Shown piece after piece: positions 9,641 to 21,239 of a stretch of 64,000 bases of DNA. The number at the start of each line of letters is the position of its first letter. Position 1 is the first letter of the stretch. The translations under genes and the position numbers were made by a program. Origin of the DNA: Melastoma dodecandrum (Eukaryota > Streptophyta > Magnoliopsida > Myrtales > Melastomataceae). Under the pieces are notes generated by a model that ran no database searches, was not told the DNA's origin, and worked only from the letters and a program-made list of their open reading frames with translations. The stretch spans positions 9,486,001-9,550,000 of the forward strand of contig JARUPY010000474.1 of assembly GCA_029817715.1 (NCBI GenBank). Reading direction: 5' to 3'.

Positions 9641-11658
9641 GAGGTACCTGGGTTCCTGGGTCATGGAAGCCGCCGTGATCATGGCCATTGCTTTGGCAAA
9701 TGGAGGTGTATGGACTTGTTATTCTAATTCTTGATCTAAAACATAATTGTTTTCGTAAGACATTGGAGAAAAATGATAAAGAACGAAAACATAATAAAAA
9801 ACCAGTAAATCCCTTAATAGAATCTAATAATCAACTAGTAACCTCCTATGTGATAGGGTGTCATATTACGAGAAGTTCTTAGTAAGTTCAAATTAGTTTG
9901 TAAGAGAAAAGACCAATGTAAGATACGAATTACTCAAAACGATTGGAAATGTTAATGTTTGTACGAAATTTTTGCCAACCTTCACGAAAATTTTTTCAAC
10001 CTTTACGAAATTACTGGCCAATGAAAATTTCGTATTTGACCGGATTGTCTGCGGTAGCAAGTTTACAGGCAATCCGGTTTTGACCTTACAATGTGAACTT
10101 ACGCGTCGTCCTTCAACAATCCTACCGATTGCAATGGCGACGTTAAGTCTTAGTCCACCATATTAAGCATACATACGTTATAGGTATGGGAACTTACAAT
10201 GATAAGCTGGTGTATGCTGTCGATCCCTGCCCCCGAAATGGATAGGGACACATCAGCGGATGCCCGGAGGACCAAAAGTCCTCCGCGAGTTCCCAAACTC
10301 AAATAACGCCGATCAAAACGATCGAACAATCCCATCAAATTGTTAGCCTCAACTGATGAGGTCCGTTCCTGTGGCCGGTATGTCGATCGCTAGAACGAGG
10401 ACATTCTCGTAAGGTTCTGGGTATGGATGCAGAGGCGAAACTTCAAGTTATCAACGGTTGGGATGGCGGAAGATGAGGCGACAGGGCTCCTTTCGTGATC
10501 CATGGACATGATTTGTGTGCAACAGTTCGTTACTGAATGGTACAATGGCACAATCTTCTTAAACCGAATCAGGTAGATCGATTAGTTGGCGCATAATTTC
10601 AAATTTTCAAATTACAAAAGAAATTGGCATGCGAGCCTTATTAACCACGGGTCGTTTGTTTCCTTGCTAATGAAGCAACTACCGGAAGTGTCATCCTTGC
10701 GTACACATTTTTAAAATTGTATTCGAAGCGTCTTTTGTTTTGATAAACTCCTTGCTGCTTAATATGGCTTTAAGTACCGACTTCTAATGCAATGTAACCG
10801 CTACTCTATGCACTTACCAAAAATTTAATGCAAGCCAACCCTCAATATTCTGAAGTGGACAATATCGAGGCACATCTAATCATGCCTCTGATTATGGAAG
10901 TCACGCATTTGCATGACTACATATTGTCCTATTTCCTATCCTTAATCATGGTTGTCTACCCATTTATATGAAATGTTTGTTCAGGACGCAGGACCTCCAA
11001 CGGACCTCCTTGCTTACACGAACAAAAATCATGTATTCAAATTTTATTGACGATTCGGTAGAATCTTTGTCCTTAACCATGCCTTTGTCTTCGGAAGTGA
11101 ACCATAAGGGGTACGAAACCTTACCATGTCAGCCGAAGATTACAAAACAAAAGGCTATAAATAATTACAGTTGATAGATTCAGCCTCGAAAGGTATTAAA
11201 TATGGACTGTGCTTTTCGGATTATGGACTTTTCAATCCAATTCATTGAATGAAAGAAATGTTCCTTCCTAATTGGAGTCATGCTAACAGACACACCATAT
11301 GTTCAATGCAGGACATACAAACAGGGGATTGGATCCGTGTATGCAATTTAGGAGTATATGCCACTCGAGAAGAATGAAACGAACTATATTCGAAGAAGAG
11401 TGCAAAAAATGCAAGGTGTTGCGGGCTAAACTAGCAGTATTACTTCTGCATCTTGCAATTTCACGGCCTTTGACAAAAACAGTAAGTTCTCATACATACA
11501 AGGTTTCTTAGTGTTTTCAACAATTACTGTAATTAGATTACAACAATTACTTTCATCTTAAAGAGCTCTCAAGGTTATATAAATGCGCACAGAGCAACGG
11601 TTGGATTTTGTCCACATCATATGGAAGCAATATCCATGGGCGGTAAATGCTTTAATAC
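9641..11658. other. Unannotated spacer left of the Copia element
   Basis: About 2 kb without a recognisable gene. ORFs are all under 75 codons. Near 9970-10090 the words CGGATTGTCTGCGGTAGC and CAGGCAATCCGGTTTTGACC form a loose inverted repeat that recalls the GGATTGCC words at 8.0-8.15 kb. Confidence 0.45.
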
Positions 11659-13390
11659 TGTTGGGACGGTTTTGATGATGAACCGGATCCTCTGTACTAC
11701 AGAAGGTCGAATATTCTATTCTACAGAAGCTTTTTATATTAAGGGCTTTATGTAGGAATCATTTTGTAATTAAATGATTAGTTGATAATTATTTAATTAT
11801 GAAATACAATCCCATCGATCAAGATAATTATCTGATCGAATCATATTGATTTAGCCACCAAATAATCATATTGGAGATAATATTTTTTATAGAAGGAAAT
11901 GTATCTCTCTATATATGGAAAGGCTCTACTAGATGGTCTACAGGCTTCTGTAAGCTCTTACGACCTGTCCAGATACATTCTCACATGTGTCTTTATCAGG
12001 ATGGAATGAATCATTACCCATATGAAAGTAAATCAACGATTATTTCCATCTGGAGAAGGTTATCGAGTAGAACCTTCTGCGATACCTTCTATGATGCACT
12101 ATTCATAGAAAATATATCATGATCTTATTCTGATTTACTTTCTATCTGAATACTTACACGTGTATGTTTTTATTCATTTTGTCTACTAACCTTTAATTTC
12201 TTATTTTGAAAATTGTTAATTTATCTTTTCCTTTTTGCATTTTCTTCTTTGAACTTTGTGTATAAAAGGGCCACGCCTTCTCAGTAAAAAAAAAAAGAAA
12301 ATAGTTATTACTAATTCTTTTCTGACTGAAAGCGTGAGCTTTAGTTCTTTCATTCTTTCATTCGTTTGAGTTAGTCACATTAGGAGCACTAGCGACGGAC
12401 GACCGCATCGTTGGTGAAGCCTTCTGGAAGAGTGACTCGGGGGCTCGAGGGACTCGGTTGGAAGCTGCAGGAGACGTTGTTGGAAGCGTGTGTACGTGAG
12501 CAACGTGCAGTGGGCCGGAGAGAAGGGCTAAACCTCGGAAGCACAGAAGGTGAGGGACTAATCGGCTTCTGTTGTGTAGAGCTCTGTGTGCAGGAACCTA
12601 GGATGGAGGCTGCCGTCTGCTTGCGCAGGGTCTGCTGCGTGCTTGCGTAGGGTATTCTACGTGCTTGTGTGGGGTACGGCACATAGTCGCTATCTCGAGG
12701 AGATCGTATAGGTCGTGTGGAGCCGCCGGAGGGAAAATCTATCCTTGAACAGAGGTCGCTGATCGCTTGCGCAGGGTTTGCTACGAGCTCGCGTGGGGTA
12801 CGCCACGAAGTCGTATCCTTGAGAGGATTGCGCATTTGGTTACCTTTGATAGTCACACTCACGTGTGCAACTCTCTGTAGCACAGAACTCTACAGTCTGT
12901 GCATACATTTTCTTTGTCACTTTTGTTGCAGATCCCCACGGTCTGTTTAGTGGAAGATCGACAACTCTTGAAACAGAATCTTTCAGATCTGTGTTTTATA
13001 ATTAAGTCATTTCCTATACAGAACCTTCTGTTGTGGATTGACATTCTTGGTAGAGAACCTTACGGTCTGTGCAACACTTTCTGTAAGACAGAATCCTTGG
13101 ATCTGTTCTATAGAAGGTTGACGCTTACAGTACAGAATCTTTTAATCTGTGCTATAGAAGGTTAACACATATGACACAGAACCTTCTGGTCAGTGTCGTG
13201 CTTACCTTCTTCGACACAGAACCTTGTGGTCTGTATTGTGCCTTACTTTCTACGATACAAAACCTTCTGGTCTGTATTGAGCCTTAGTTACTATAGTACA
13301 GAAGCTTCCTTTCGCTGCGGGGTAAAACGAAAAAGTGTTAAAATCCGAATTTGGTAATTAACACTAATTCACCCCCCTCTTAGTGTAACA
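11659..13390 (+). repeat. 5' LTR of the Copia element
   Basis: Starts TGTTGGGACGG and ends GTGTAACA. It contains a TATA box at 12261-12268 and an A-rich stretch near 12286-12301. The downstream half (12870-13320) is a chain of short units built on ACAGAACCTTCTGGTCTGT. Compared with the 3' LTR it keeps about 370 bp (around 12215-12580) that the other has lost. Confidence 0.92.
12261..12268 (+). promoter_or_regulatory. TATA box of the Copia 5' LTR
   Basis: TATAAAAG lies in the LTR with a likely start site about 30 bp downstream near 12290. This block is deleted from the 3' LTR. An AGAACCTTCT heat-shock-element-like dyad lies 190 bp upstream at 12069-12078. Confidence 0.6.
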
Positions 13391-13392
13391 AT

Positions 13393-13410
13393 TGGTATTA
13401 GAGTTGGTTT
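13393..13410 (+). other. Copia primer binding site (initiator tRNA-Met type)
   Basis: TGGTATTAGAGTTGG begins two bases after the LTR end and resembles the TGGTATCAGAGC site complementary to plant initiator tRNA-Met, with a few substitutions. Confidence 0.8.
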
Positions 13411-13945
13411 CAACAGAGGCTTAACAGCTTGTTGTAGATCCTTGAAAAAGCTCTTACCAGCTACACGTTCTTCTCCTCAGAAGCTCTTAGCTCTGTGACT
13501 GTTGTTATTCTGTATAAGCCTACGCTCTATCAGAATCAACCCGCTACTCCACAGAAGCGTTAAGCTTTGTGAATATCTACCTAGTTCTATTCTGTAGAAG
13601 CTTACGCTCTATCAGAATTCAACTTCTTTTCCATAGAAGCACTTTGTTCTGTGAGAAACGTTTTGTTGCTCTACGGCTATGGTACATTCTACAGAAGCAT
13701 ACTTTCTGTAAATATCACAGCTGGCATTTTCTGTAGAAGCCTGCTGCTCTGCAAATTCAACAACTGCTACCTGAAAGTTGATTCTAATTTTGTCATATTG
13801 ACACTTGTTCTCTATTTAACAGAGGCTTGTTTGTTAACTTGACAACTGACTTCTACCCAACAGATGCTTGCTTCTTTGTTGAGGTTCTATACTCTATTCG
13901 TTAACGTTCTGTTCTATAGAAGTTTACACTATACAAATTGAACAA
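13411..13945 (+). other. Copia untranslated leader with repeated TCTGTAGAAGC units
   Basis: The 535-bp leader between primer site and gag holds many copies of words like CTCTGTAGAAGCCTACGCTC and TCTATAGAAG, related to the units in the LTR. No coding feature is supported. Confidence 0.6.
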
Positions 13946-14914
13946 ATGGCTGAAAACTACAATGTGCCTAAACCACATGTTGGGAATCCTCCCATTTTCG
14001 ATGGTAAGAATTTTGCCTATTGGAAAATAAGAATGAGCGCATTTGTTGATGCTATTGACGAAGACTTATGGTCTTATATAGAAGATGGTCCACCTTCTAT
14101 ACCAGAGAACCAACGATTTGATCGAGAAGGTCATCCTACACGGGAATACCTTAAGATCAGACGACTCACTAAAACGGCAAAGTATTTGATGTTCAATGCT
14201 ATGTTGGAAGGTGAATTCGTCAAAGTTTCAACTTGCACTTTGGGCAAGGAAATCTAGGATAGACTTGTCACCATGTACATTGGGATAGACCAGATAAGAG
14301 AAACTAAGGCAAATTTCCTAATTCACCAATATGAAAATTTTACTATGAAGACTGATGAATCTGTAGAACAGATGTTCCAGAGACTCAACCTTCTAGTCGA
14401 TGCCCTAACTCGTTTAGGCAAAACCTATCAAAATTCTGAACTAGTTTGAAAGGTTCTGCGTACTCTACCCAAATCATGGGAAGCCAAGAAAATGGCTATA
14501 GAGAAAGCTAAGGACCTCTCTACTCTTTGACTAGATCCTTTGATGATCTTCTTAATCTCATATGAGATGGAAAGATCCTCTCAACTAGATATAAAGAGAG
14601 AACCCATTGCTTTCAGAGCATCAGAAGAACCTATAGAACGTTCGGATGATGAAGCAGAAGCTGATTCGGATGATGAACTCGCAATGATAGCTAAACGCCT
14701 TTTAAGGTTCGCCTCCAAAAAGCGCTTCAATAAGAGAAGCCAACATCACATGGACCCAAAGTCGGTCACATGCTTTGAATGCAAAAAGAAAGGACACTAC
14801 AAAACAGAATGTCCTTTACTTAAAGAAAAGGAGAAACCTTCTCCTAAATACAAGTCCAAGAAAGCAACAGCTGCTTGGGCAGAACTTGATGATTCTGATG
14901 ATGAGGAAGCATAA
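13946..14914 (+). pseudogene. Copia gag, disrupted
   Basis: Begins MAENYNVPKPHVGNPPIFDG and shows the Copia gag pattern FDGKNFAYWKIRM near residue 20, followed by the UBN2-like capsid region and a zinc knuckle CFECKKKGHYKTEC at about 14772-14813. Stops interrupt it near 14257, 14446 and 14530. An in-frame TAA ends gag at 14912-14914, and pol begins with the very next codon in the same frame. Gag would form the particle and bind RNA through the knuckle. Confidence 0.85.
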
Positions 14915-17900
14915 ATGTGCCACACAACTCACACAGAAACTCAAAATGAACTTCACACCTGCTTTCAAATAGAAACTGTTGAAAGTGAATGGTATTTGGA
15001 TAGTGGATGCTCCAGGCACATGACCGGAGACCCATCCAAATTTTCTCAACTGACTCTACAATGTGGAGGGTCGGTTAAATTCGGTGACAATAGCAAAGGC
15101 TCTGTCATCGGCAAAGGTACCATTGGAAGTTCTGACTCCATGGTCATCGATGAGGTTCTGTTGGTTACAGAACTCAAACATAATTTGCTGAGCATTAGCC
15201 AGCTTTGCGACAAAGGTTATAAAATAACTTCTGATCAAGACAAGTGTTCCGAAATCCTGAACAATGAAGTTTGCTTCATTGGGACCCGTAAGAGGAATAT
15301 CTATACCTTGACTCATAACAGCTTTTGTACTACAGAAAATTCCCTTCTGACAGTCAAAGATGAAAGCCTACTATGGCATAGAAGGTTGGGACACTCCAAC
15401 TTGAAATTGTTATCCAAGCTTGTGAACAAGGATTTGGTTAAGGGATTACCCAATATCCGTTTTGAGCATGACAGCTTCTGTGAAGCATGTGCACTTAGAA
15501 AACAAACTAAGTCATCATTCAAATCTAAGAATGAAGCCTCTACTACACAGCCACTTGAACTTCTACATATGGATCTTTTCGGACCTACTAGAGTTCAAAG
15601 TATTGGTGGTAGAAGATACTGTCTAGTTGTGGTTGATGACTACTCTAGATACATGTGGGTTAAATTTCTAACTCACAAGAGCAATGCTTTTGAAATCTTC
15701 ATTAAGCTAGCGAAGAAATTACGGAATGAAACTGGATCTTCCGTAAAAGTTATAAGAACGGATCATGGTACTGAGTTTGAAAACCATGACTTCGCTACTT
15801 TTTGTGACGATATCGATCACAATTTTTCCGCACCGTATACCCCTCAACAAAATGGGGTAGCAGAACGGAAAAATAGAACTCTGATAGATATGGCTAGAAC
15901 CATGATGTGTGAGAGCTCTGCTCCAAAGAACCTATGGGCAGAAGTTGTTAATACAGCCTGCTACATATCAAACAAGGTTCTACTTAGACCCATACTTGAG
16001 AAAACCCCCTATCAACTATACAGGGGGAGAAAATCGAACTTCTCCTATTTCCACTCCTTTGTAAGTCCTTGTTTTATCTTGCGACCTTCTAAGGCCAATT
16101 TAGGAAAGTTCGAAGCTAAGACAGATGAGGGCATCTTTCTTGGATACTCTTTGTCTAGCAAAGCTTATAGAGTTCTAAACAAAAGAACTTCTACTATAGA
16201 GGAGTCTATTAATGTAAAAATTAATGACATTCCTACTATCAATACAAGAGATGCTATATCTCTAGAACCTACAGAAGATACTATAGAACATCTACCCTCT
16301 ACGAAAGAGAATGGTGAACCTTCTGTTCATGAATCTAAAAATGATCTTGAACAAACAAATGATAATTCTGAAGAACATTCTCATAATAATCAACAAAGTG
16401 ATATTAGAGCACATGCTCTTTATCAAAGATGTCATCCTATATACCAAGTCATAGGAGATCTTAATCGAGGCATACAGTGTAAATGCCTTCTATGAACACT
16501 CGGCTTTTCTGTCACAGAAAGAGCCAGAGAATATTGATGAAGCTCTCAGTGATCCAGATTGGATACTTGCTATGTAAAAGGAGCTTAATCAATTTGAAAG
16601 GAGCAAAATGTGGTCACTTGTTCCTAAACCTGACAACCGTTCCATCATTGGAACTAAATGGGTTTCCAGGAATAAACTAAATGAGTCTGACATTATTGTA
16701 AGGAACAAGGCTCGACTCGTTACAAAAGGGTACTCTCAACAAGAGGGTATCGGCTTTGATGAGATATTTGCTCATGTAGCTCGTCTCGAGGCAATACGAA
16801 TGTTATTAGCCTACGCTTGCTTTAACAACTTTTAGTTGTAGCAAATGGACGTAAAAAGGGTATTCCTCAATAGAGAGATCAAATAAGAGGTCTATGTAAG
16901 TCAACCTCTTGGTTTCGAGGATCTGCAACACAGAAACTACGCCTATAAACTCTCCAAAGCTCTATATGGTCTTAAAGAGGCTCCTAGAGCATGGTATGAG
17001 AAACTTAGCTCATTCCTTGTCGAAAAGGGCTACAATAGAGGAAGAGTAGATACCACTCTCTTTCTCAAACACATAAGCAATCATCTCATTGTTGTCCAGA
17101 TCTATGTCGATGACATCATCTTTGGATCAACTGATGAAATGCTCAGTGATAAATTCTCCAAACTCATGACAAGTGAGTTTGAGATGAGCATGATGGGAGA
17201 ACTCACATTCTTCCTTGGTTTACAAATTCAGCAAACTGCAGAAGGTACATTCTTACACCAAGAAAAGTACATTAAGCAGCTTCTGAAGAAATTCGGCCTA
17301 GAAGGCACGAAACATTTGTCTACACTAATGAGTATTAATACTCAATTGGACAAAGACGAAAATGGTAAAGAAGTGGATAGTAAGCTCTACAGAAGCATGA
17401 TAGGCTCTCTTCTGTACCTTACAGCTTCTAGACCTGACATACTATTTAGTGTGTGCCTTTGTGCTAGATTTCAATCGGCACCTAAAGAATCGCACATGAC
17501 TGCGGTCAAGAGGATCTTTAGATATCTACAGGGCTCTGTAAACCTTGGCATCTGGTATTCAAAGAAATCAAACTTTGATCTCACTGGATATTCCGATGCA
17601 GACTTCGCAGGAAGTAAGGTCGACAGAAAGAGTACAAGTGGTACTTGTCAGCTCATGGGAACATGTTTATTTCATGGTTTTCCAAGATGCAGACTTCTGT
17701 TGCCCTCTCCACAGCAGAAGCTAAGTATATAGCAGCTGCAAGCTGCTGTGCATAACTCCTGTGGATGAAACAATAACTTGAGGACTTTGGTCACTCATTT
17801 ACAAAAATACCGATCAAATGTGATAATACTAGTGCTATTAGCCTAGCTAAGAATCCAGTATATCACTCCAGATCGAAGCATATCGAACTCAGACATCACT

Positions 17901-18010
17901 TTCTGAGAGATAACGTACAACAGGGTTCTGTTAGTGTAAAATACATTAACACTGAACACCAATTGGCTGATATCTTTACTAAACCTTTGGATAAAGAAAA
18001 TTTTTCTTTT
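14915..18010 (+). pseudogene. Copia pol (protease, integrase, reverse transcriptase, RNase H), disrupted
   Basis: 14915-16495 is open and carries the protease motif WYLDSGCSRHMTGD, the integrase zinc-binding HHCC region near HRRLGHSN and FCEACALRK, and a DDE core (MDLFGP, IRTDHGTEF, GVAERKNRT). After a frame break near 16490, reverse transcriptase continues with [15 protein letters not shown], has stops near 16833 and 16884, and reaches the catalytic YVDDIIFG at 17106-17129. RNase H shows GYSDADFAGSKVDRKSTSGT near 17585-17645, then a frameshift near 17690 and the tail LADIFTKPL near 17965. It would copy and integrate the element but cannot make full-length products as it stands. Confidence 0.9.
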
Positions 18011-18717
18011 TCAGAAGCGAATTAGGAATCTGCCATCCTATATAATGTCTTTCATAAGACAAAGAAAAGTTAAGTAAGTACTTCAGAAACTTACTACAGA
18101 AGGTACATAAGTGTACACTTTATTACAGAAGGTGCAAACCTCTGTTTCTACACTACAGAGGGTACACATTCGTACACATCACCATAGAAGGTAGAATATT
18201 TAGCTTTCTATACAATAGAAGGTTGAATTCCACCATCTATTTTACAAAAGGTATAACTACATATATACCTTAAATCTAACTTGGTAATTTCCAATTATTT
18301 GGAAGTTTACGTCTGGAGATATCAAATATCATCCAATAAAATTTTTTTCTAATCAATATCGTCTCTATTAGGAAATTAATAATCCTAATAAGTTATATTT
18401 GGATACAATTATCCATTATACCTCGCTCTTCTGTGAAGAAGAAGCTCCAACAGAAGGTGACGAAAGATTTTATTGCCTTGTTGAAAACCCATCCGTCTCA
18501 CTCGGCTTTCTTTCCCACTTTCTCTGATGCATGTCAGTTATGATATGACGTCTTAAGGAGATTTCTTGGGCGGGAAAATATTTTGTTCCCAAAACCGCCT
18601 TTGAGAGAATTCCTTAAAAACCTACAACCGTCGCCTATTCTTCACACATTTTTCTTCAGCCCTGAAACTCTCTCTCATTCTTGCCCTAACCTCGAAACCT
18701 TCAATTTCTCTGTGACC

Positions 18718-20486
18718 ATGGCACCCAAAGCGAAATCCTTGAGGAGAAAGGCTAAGGCCGGAAGAAGAAGGCTCGTGCATCTGGATCGGAGAAGCCTGCC
18801 TCATCTGCAAGCAGGACTCCACCCCCTTCCTCGCCGGAGAAACCCATCTCTCCTGCGAAGGACCAGACCATTGCTGCCGTTGAGACTCTCGATGGCATGC
18901 CTCCCATCTCCACAGACGAAGGACCATCCAAAGTCCAAGTTTCTGTGGAAGATACAACCCCGAAGGAACCTCCGATCGCCATGACGGTGGAACCCTTTGT
19001 GCCTGAGCCCTCTGTCAAGGGTTCTACTGCGGGTAGTGATGCACGCACTATCGCCCCTATTACTGAGATCGCCGCATCTGATGAGGAGGTGGAAATTCCC
19101 CCTGCTGATGATGTGCTTGACGAGTCTGACAAGGAAGTTCCCACTCCTGTCATCACCGTCTCCCCTGATCTAAAGCTAAAAGGAGTAGCTTCTGAGCCGC
19201 AGAAGGCATCTCGGAAGCCTGCAGCCACTCCTACCAAAAAGCTTCTTCATGATGCCATGAAACCCGGAGGAGTCTCCTCTAGGACCAGGCTGAAACGGAA
19301 AGAGCCCAAAACGGTCAGCACCTCTATCATTGATATGGCTGCCAAAAAGACCAAGTCCCCAGAGAAACCTGTTCCTGAGGACACTTTCGCAGAGGACCTG
19401 GATTCGTTTATCTTTCCGGTAAATCCTCTTGTCTCCAAGAAGGAGATAGAAACTGTTTTGGCCGATGATAAACTGCCTAAGTGTGATGCTGCGGGTAGGC
19501 AGATTGCCACCTTTAAGCGGATCGACTTTAACGGGTTTGCGGCTAATGGACTTGATATTGCCCCTCTGCGGGATAGAATCGGTTTAAAAACCTTCTGTGA
19601 TACCTATGCAGAGCTACCTGTCTCTCGTTTGAGAGAGTTCTATGCGAACATCACGTTCCATGAACAGGGTCCGCATGCCAAGTTCATAAAGACAGTCATT
19701 GAAGGGGTCACACTGGTATTCTCTGCCCATGATGTGAATCAATTGTTCAGCTGTATGGAGCATGATCCTCTGATGGACATGGGAAGAGAAGAATCCTACA
19801 GCATCATCTTGGGACAGAAGGTCCACGCGACCAAGTACCTTGAGTCCACCAAGCTGGACCTCAAAACCCGCATTCTGCATCGAGTGGTTCTGTTCTGCCT
19901 TCTACCAAGAACTGGAAGCATCGACACCATCACCTCCAATGATGCGACGTTGATGGCTCATATCCTGAAGGGCATTCCCTTTAATCTTGGTTTGCTGGTG
20001 TTCTCCCACATGAAAAGATGCTGCAATACGGCTGGGAAAGCTCTCCCTTATGGCCAGGTAATCGCCGGCCTTCTGAAATTGGCTCATGTCTCTACTGATG
20101 CTTCTACTTTTCATGAAAAGTGGAAAGTTGGCACGTTTGGACAACAAATTATAGCCAGCATGCATTATGTGAGAAAGGGCTCTACCTGGACCCTGAAAGG
20201 CAGGTCACAGGATTCTGCGTGTGATGATGAGGATAAGCTTCTGGAGGCCAAGAAGAATGCTGAAGCATCTTCTGCTCGACCCTCTGCTGCTAAGTCTGCA
20301 GGTCGGAGACGTCCTTCATCATTTGATGAAGCTTAAGTCCCTGTGGGTAACACGGCTCTCCTCAATCTTGGGGAAGACATCCGTGTCCTTCAGCGAATAG
20401 TCACTGACCTGATTCGCTTAGTGGAACGCCAGGACAAGCTTCTGCGCGAGCATCTAAAAAAGGATTCTACTGAGTCTGAGGAGTGA
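18718..20486 (+). pseudogene. Copia third ORF, Sirevirus envelope-like, nearly intact
   Basis: A start at 18718 (MAPKAKSLRRKAK) shifts frame near 18755 into a frame open to 20336. That frame has an acidic, Ser/Pro-rich N-terminal half. From about 19390 on comes a globular part (VSRLREFYANITFHEQGPHA, LVFSAHDVNQLF, LPYGQVIAGLLKLAHVST) resembling the putative plant transposon protein domain. One in-frame TAA (20334-20336) splits off a 49-residue end with heptad-like VLQRIVTDLIRLVERQDKLL, a likely coiled coil. Only two lesions separate it from a continuous frame. No clear signal peptide or membrane span is visible, so true envelope function is doubtful. Confidence 0.7.
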
Positions 20487-20787
20487 TATCCTTAGTTGCT
20501 GTTTCTTTTTCTCTTATGCATTTCTAGCCAGACCAAAAACTACTTTCTGTGATCTTCTAGATTGTAATAAGTGCCACCTGCTGGATACATTTTCTTTGTA
20601 GTACGGTATTGAACTTTCAGTTACACATTCTACAATATATTCTGCATGATGGTTTTGCTCTCTCTGCTCTACCCTCTACGAGAATTAACACTACCTTCTG
20701 CATGTTGGTTATGAATGCTACATCATACCTTCTGCAAGAAATTTACTCTTCTTTATCAACCTACATTCATCTTCTTTTAGATATGAC

Positions 20788-21238
20788 AAAAAGGGGGAGA
20801 AAATTGTGTTGATGGGGAGTATCTAGCTCTGTATTGGTTATAGAAAAATCCTAGATTCTCTATAACTTCAATGGGTCGTAGAAGACTATACCGTTTACGG
20901 TGTAGAAGCTTATGAGACTGATACAGCTCATAATCGCAACCTTCTGCAGGGAATGCGATTTATGATCTTTTAAAGTCACTATTGCTGGGAGTGTAAAAAT
21001 GAAATATCATCTTTTTGTCGGGCTAAATACAGAAGCTCCACGCTCTGTATAAATCACAGAAGCCATTGTGCTCTGTAAAAAAAAACCTTCTTTATAACAG
21101 AAGCTTCTATGCTCTGTTTCACAGAAACCTTATGGTTCTGTAAAAACGTGAGACTCATACTCTCACCTATTAAGGGGGAGTTCTTGCAAAAACATTTCCC
21201 TCAACGATGGATGTTTTGTCATCATCAAAAAGGGGAGA
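20788..21238 (+). other. Repeated polypurine tracts upstream of the Copia 3' LTR
   Basis: AAAAAGGGGAGA at 21227-21238 abuts the LTR start and is the likely priming tract for plus-strand DNA. Similar tracts lie at 20788-20800 (AAAAAGGGGGAGA) and 21172-21180 (AAGGGGGAG). Multiple tracts are a Sirevirus trait. Confidence 0.75.
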
Positions 21239-21239
21239 T

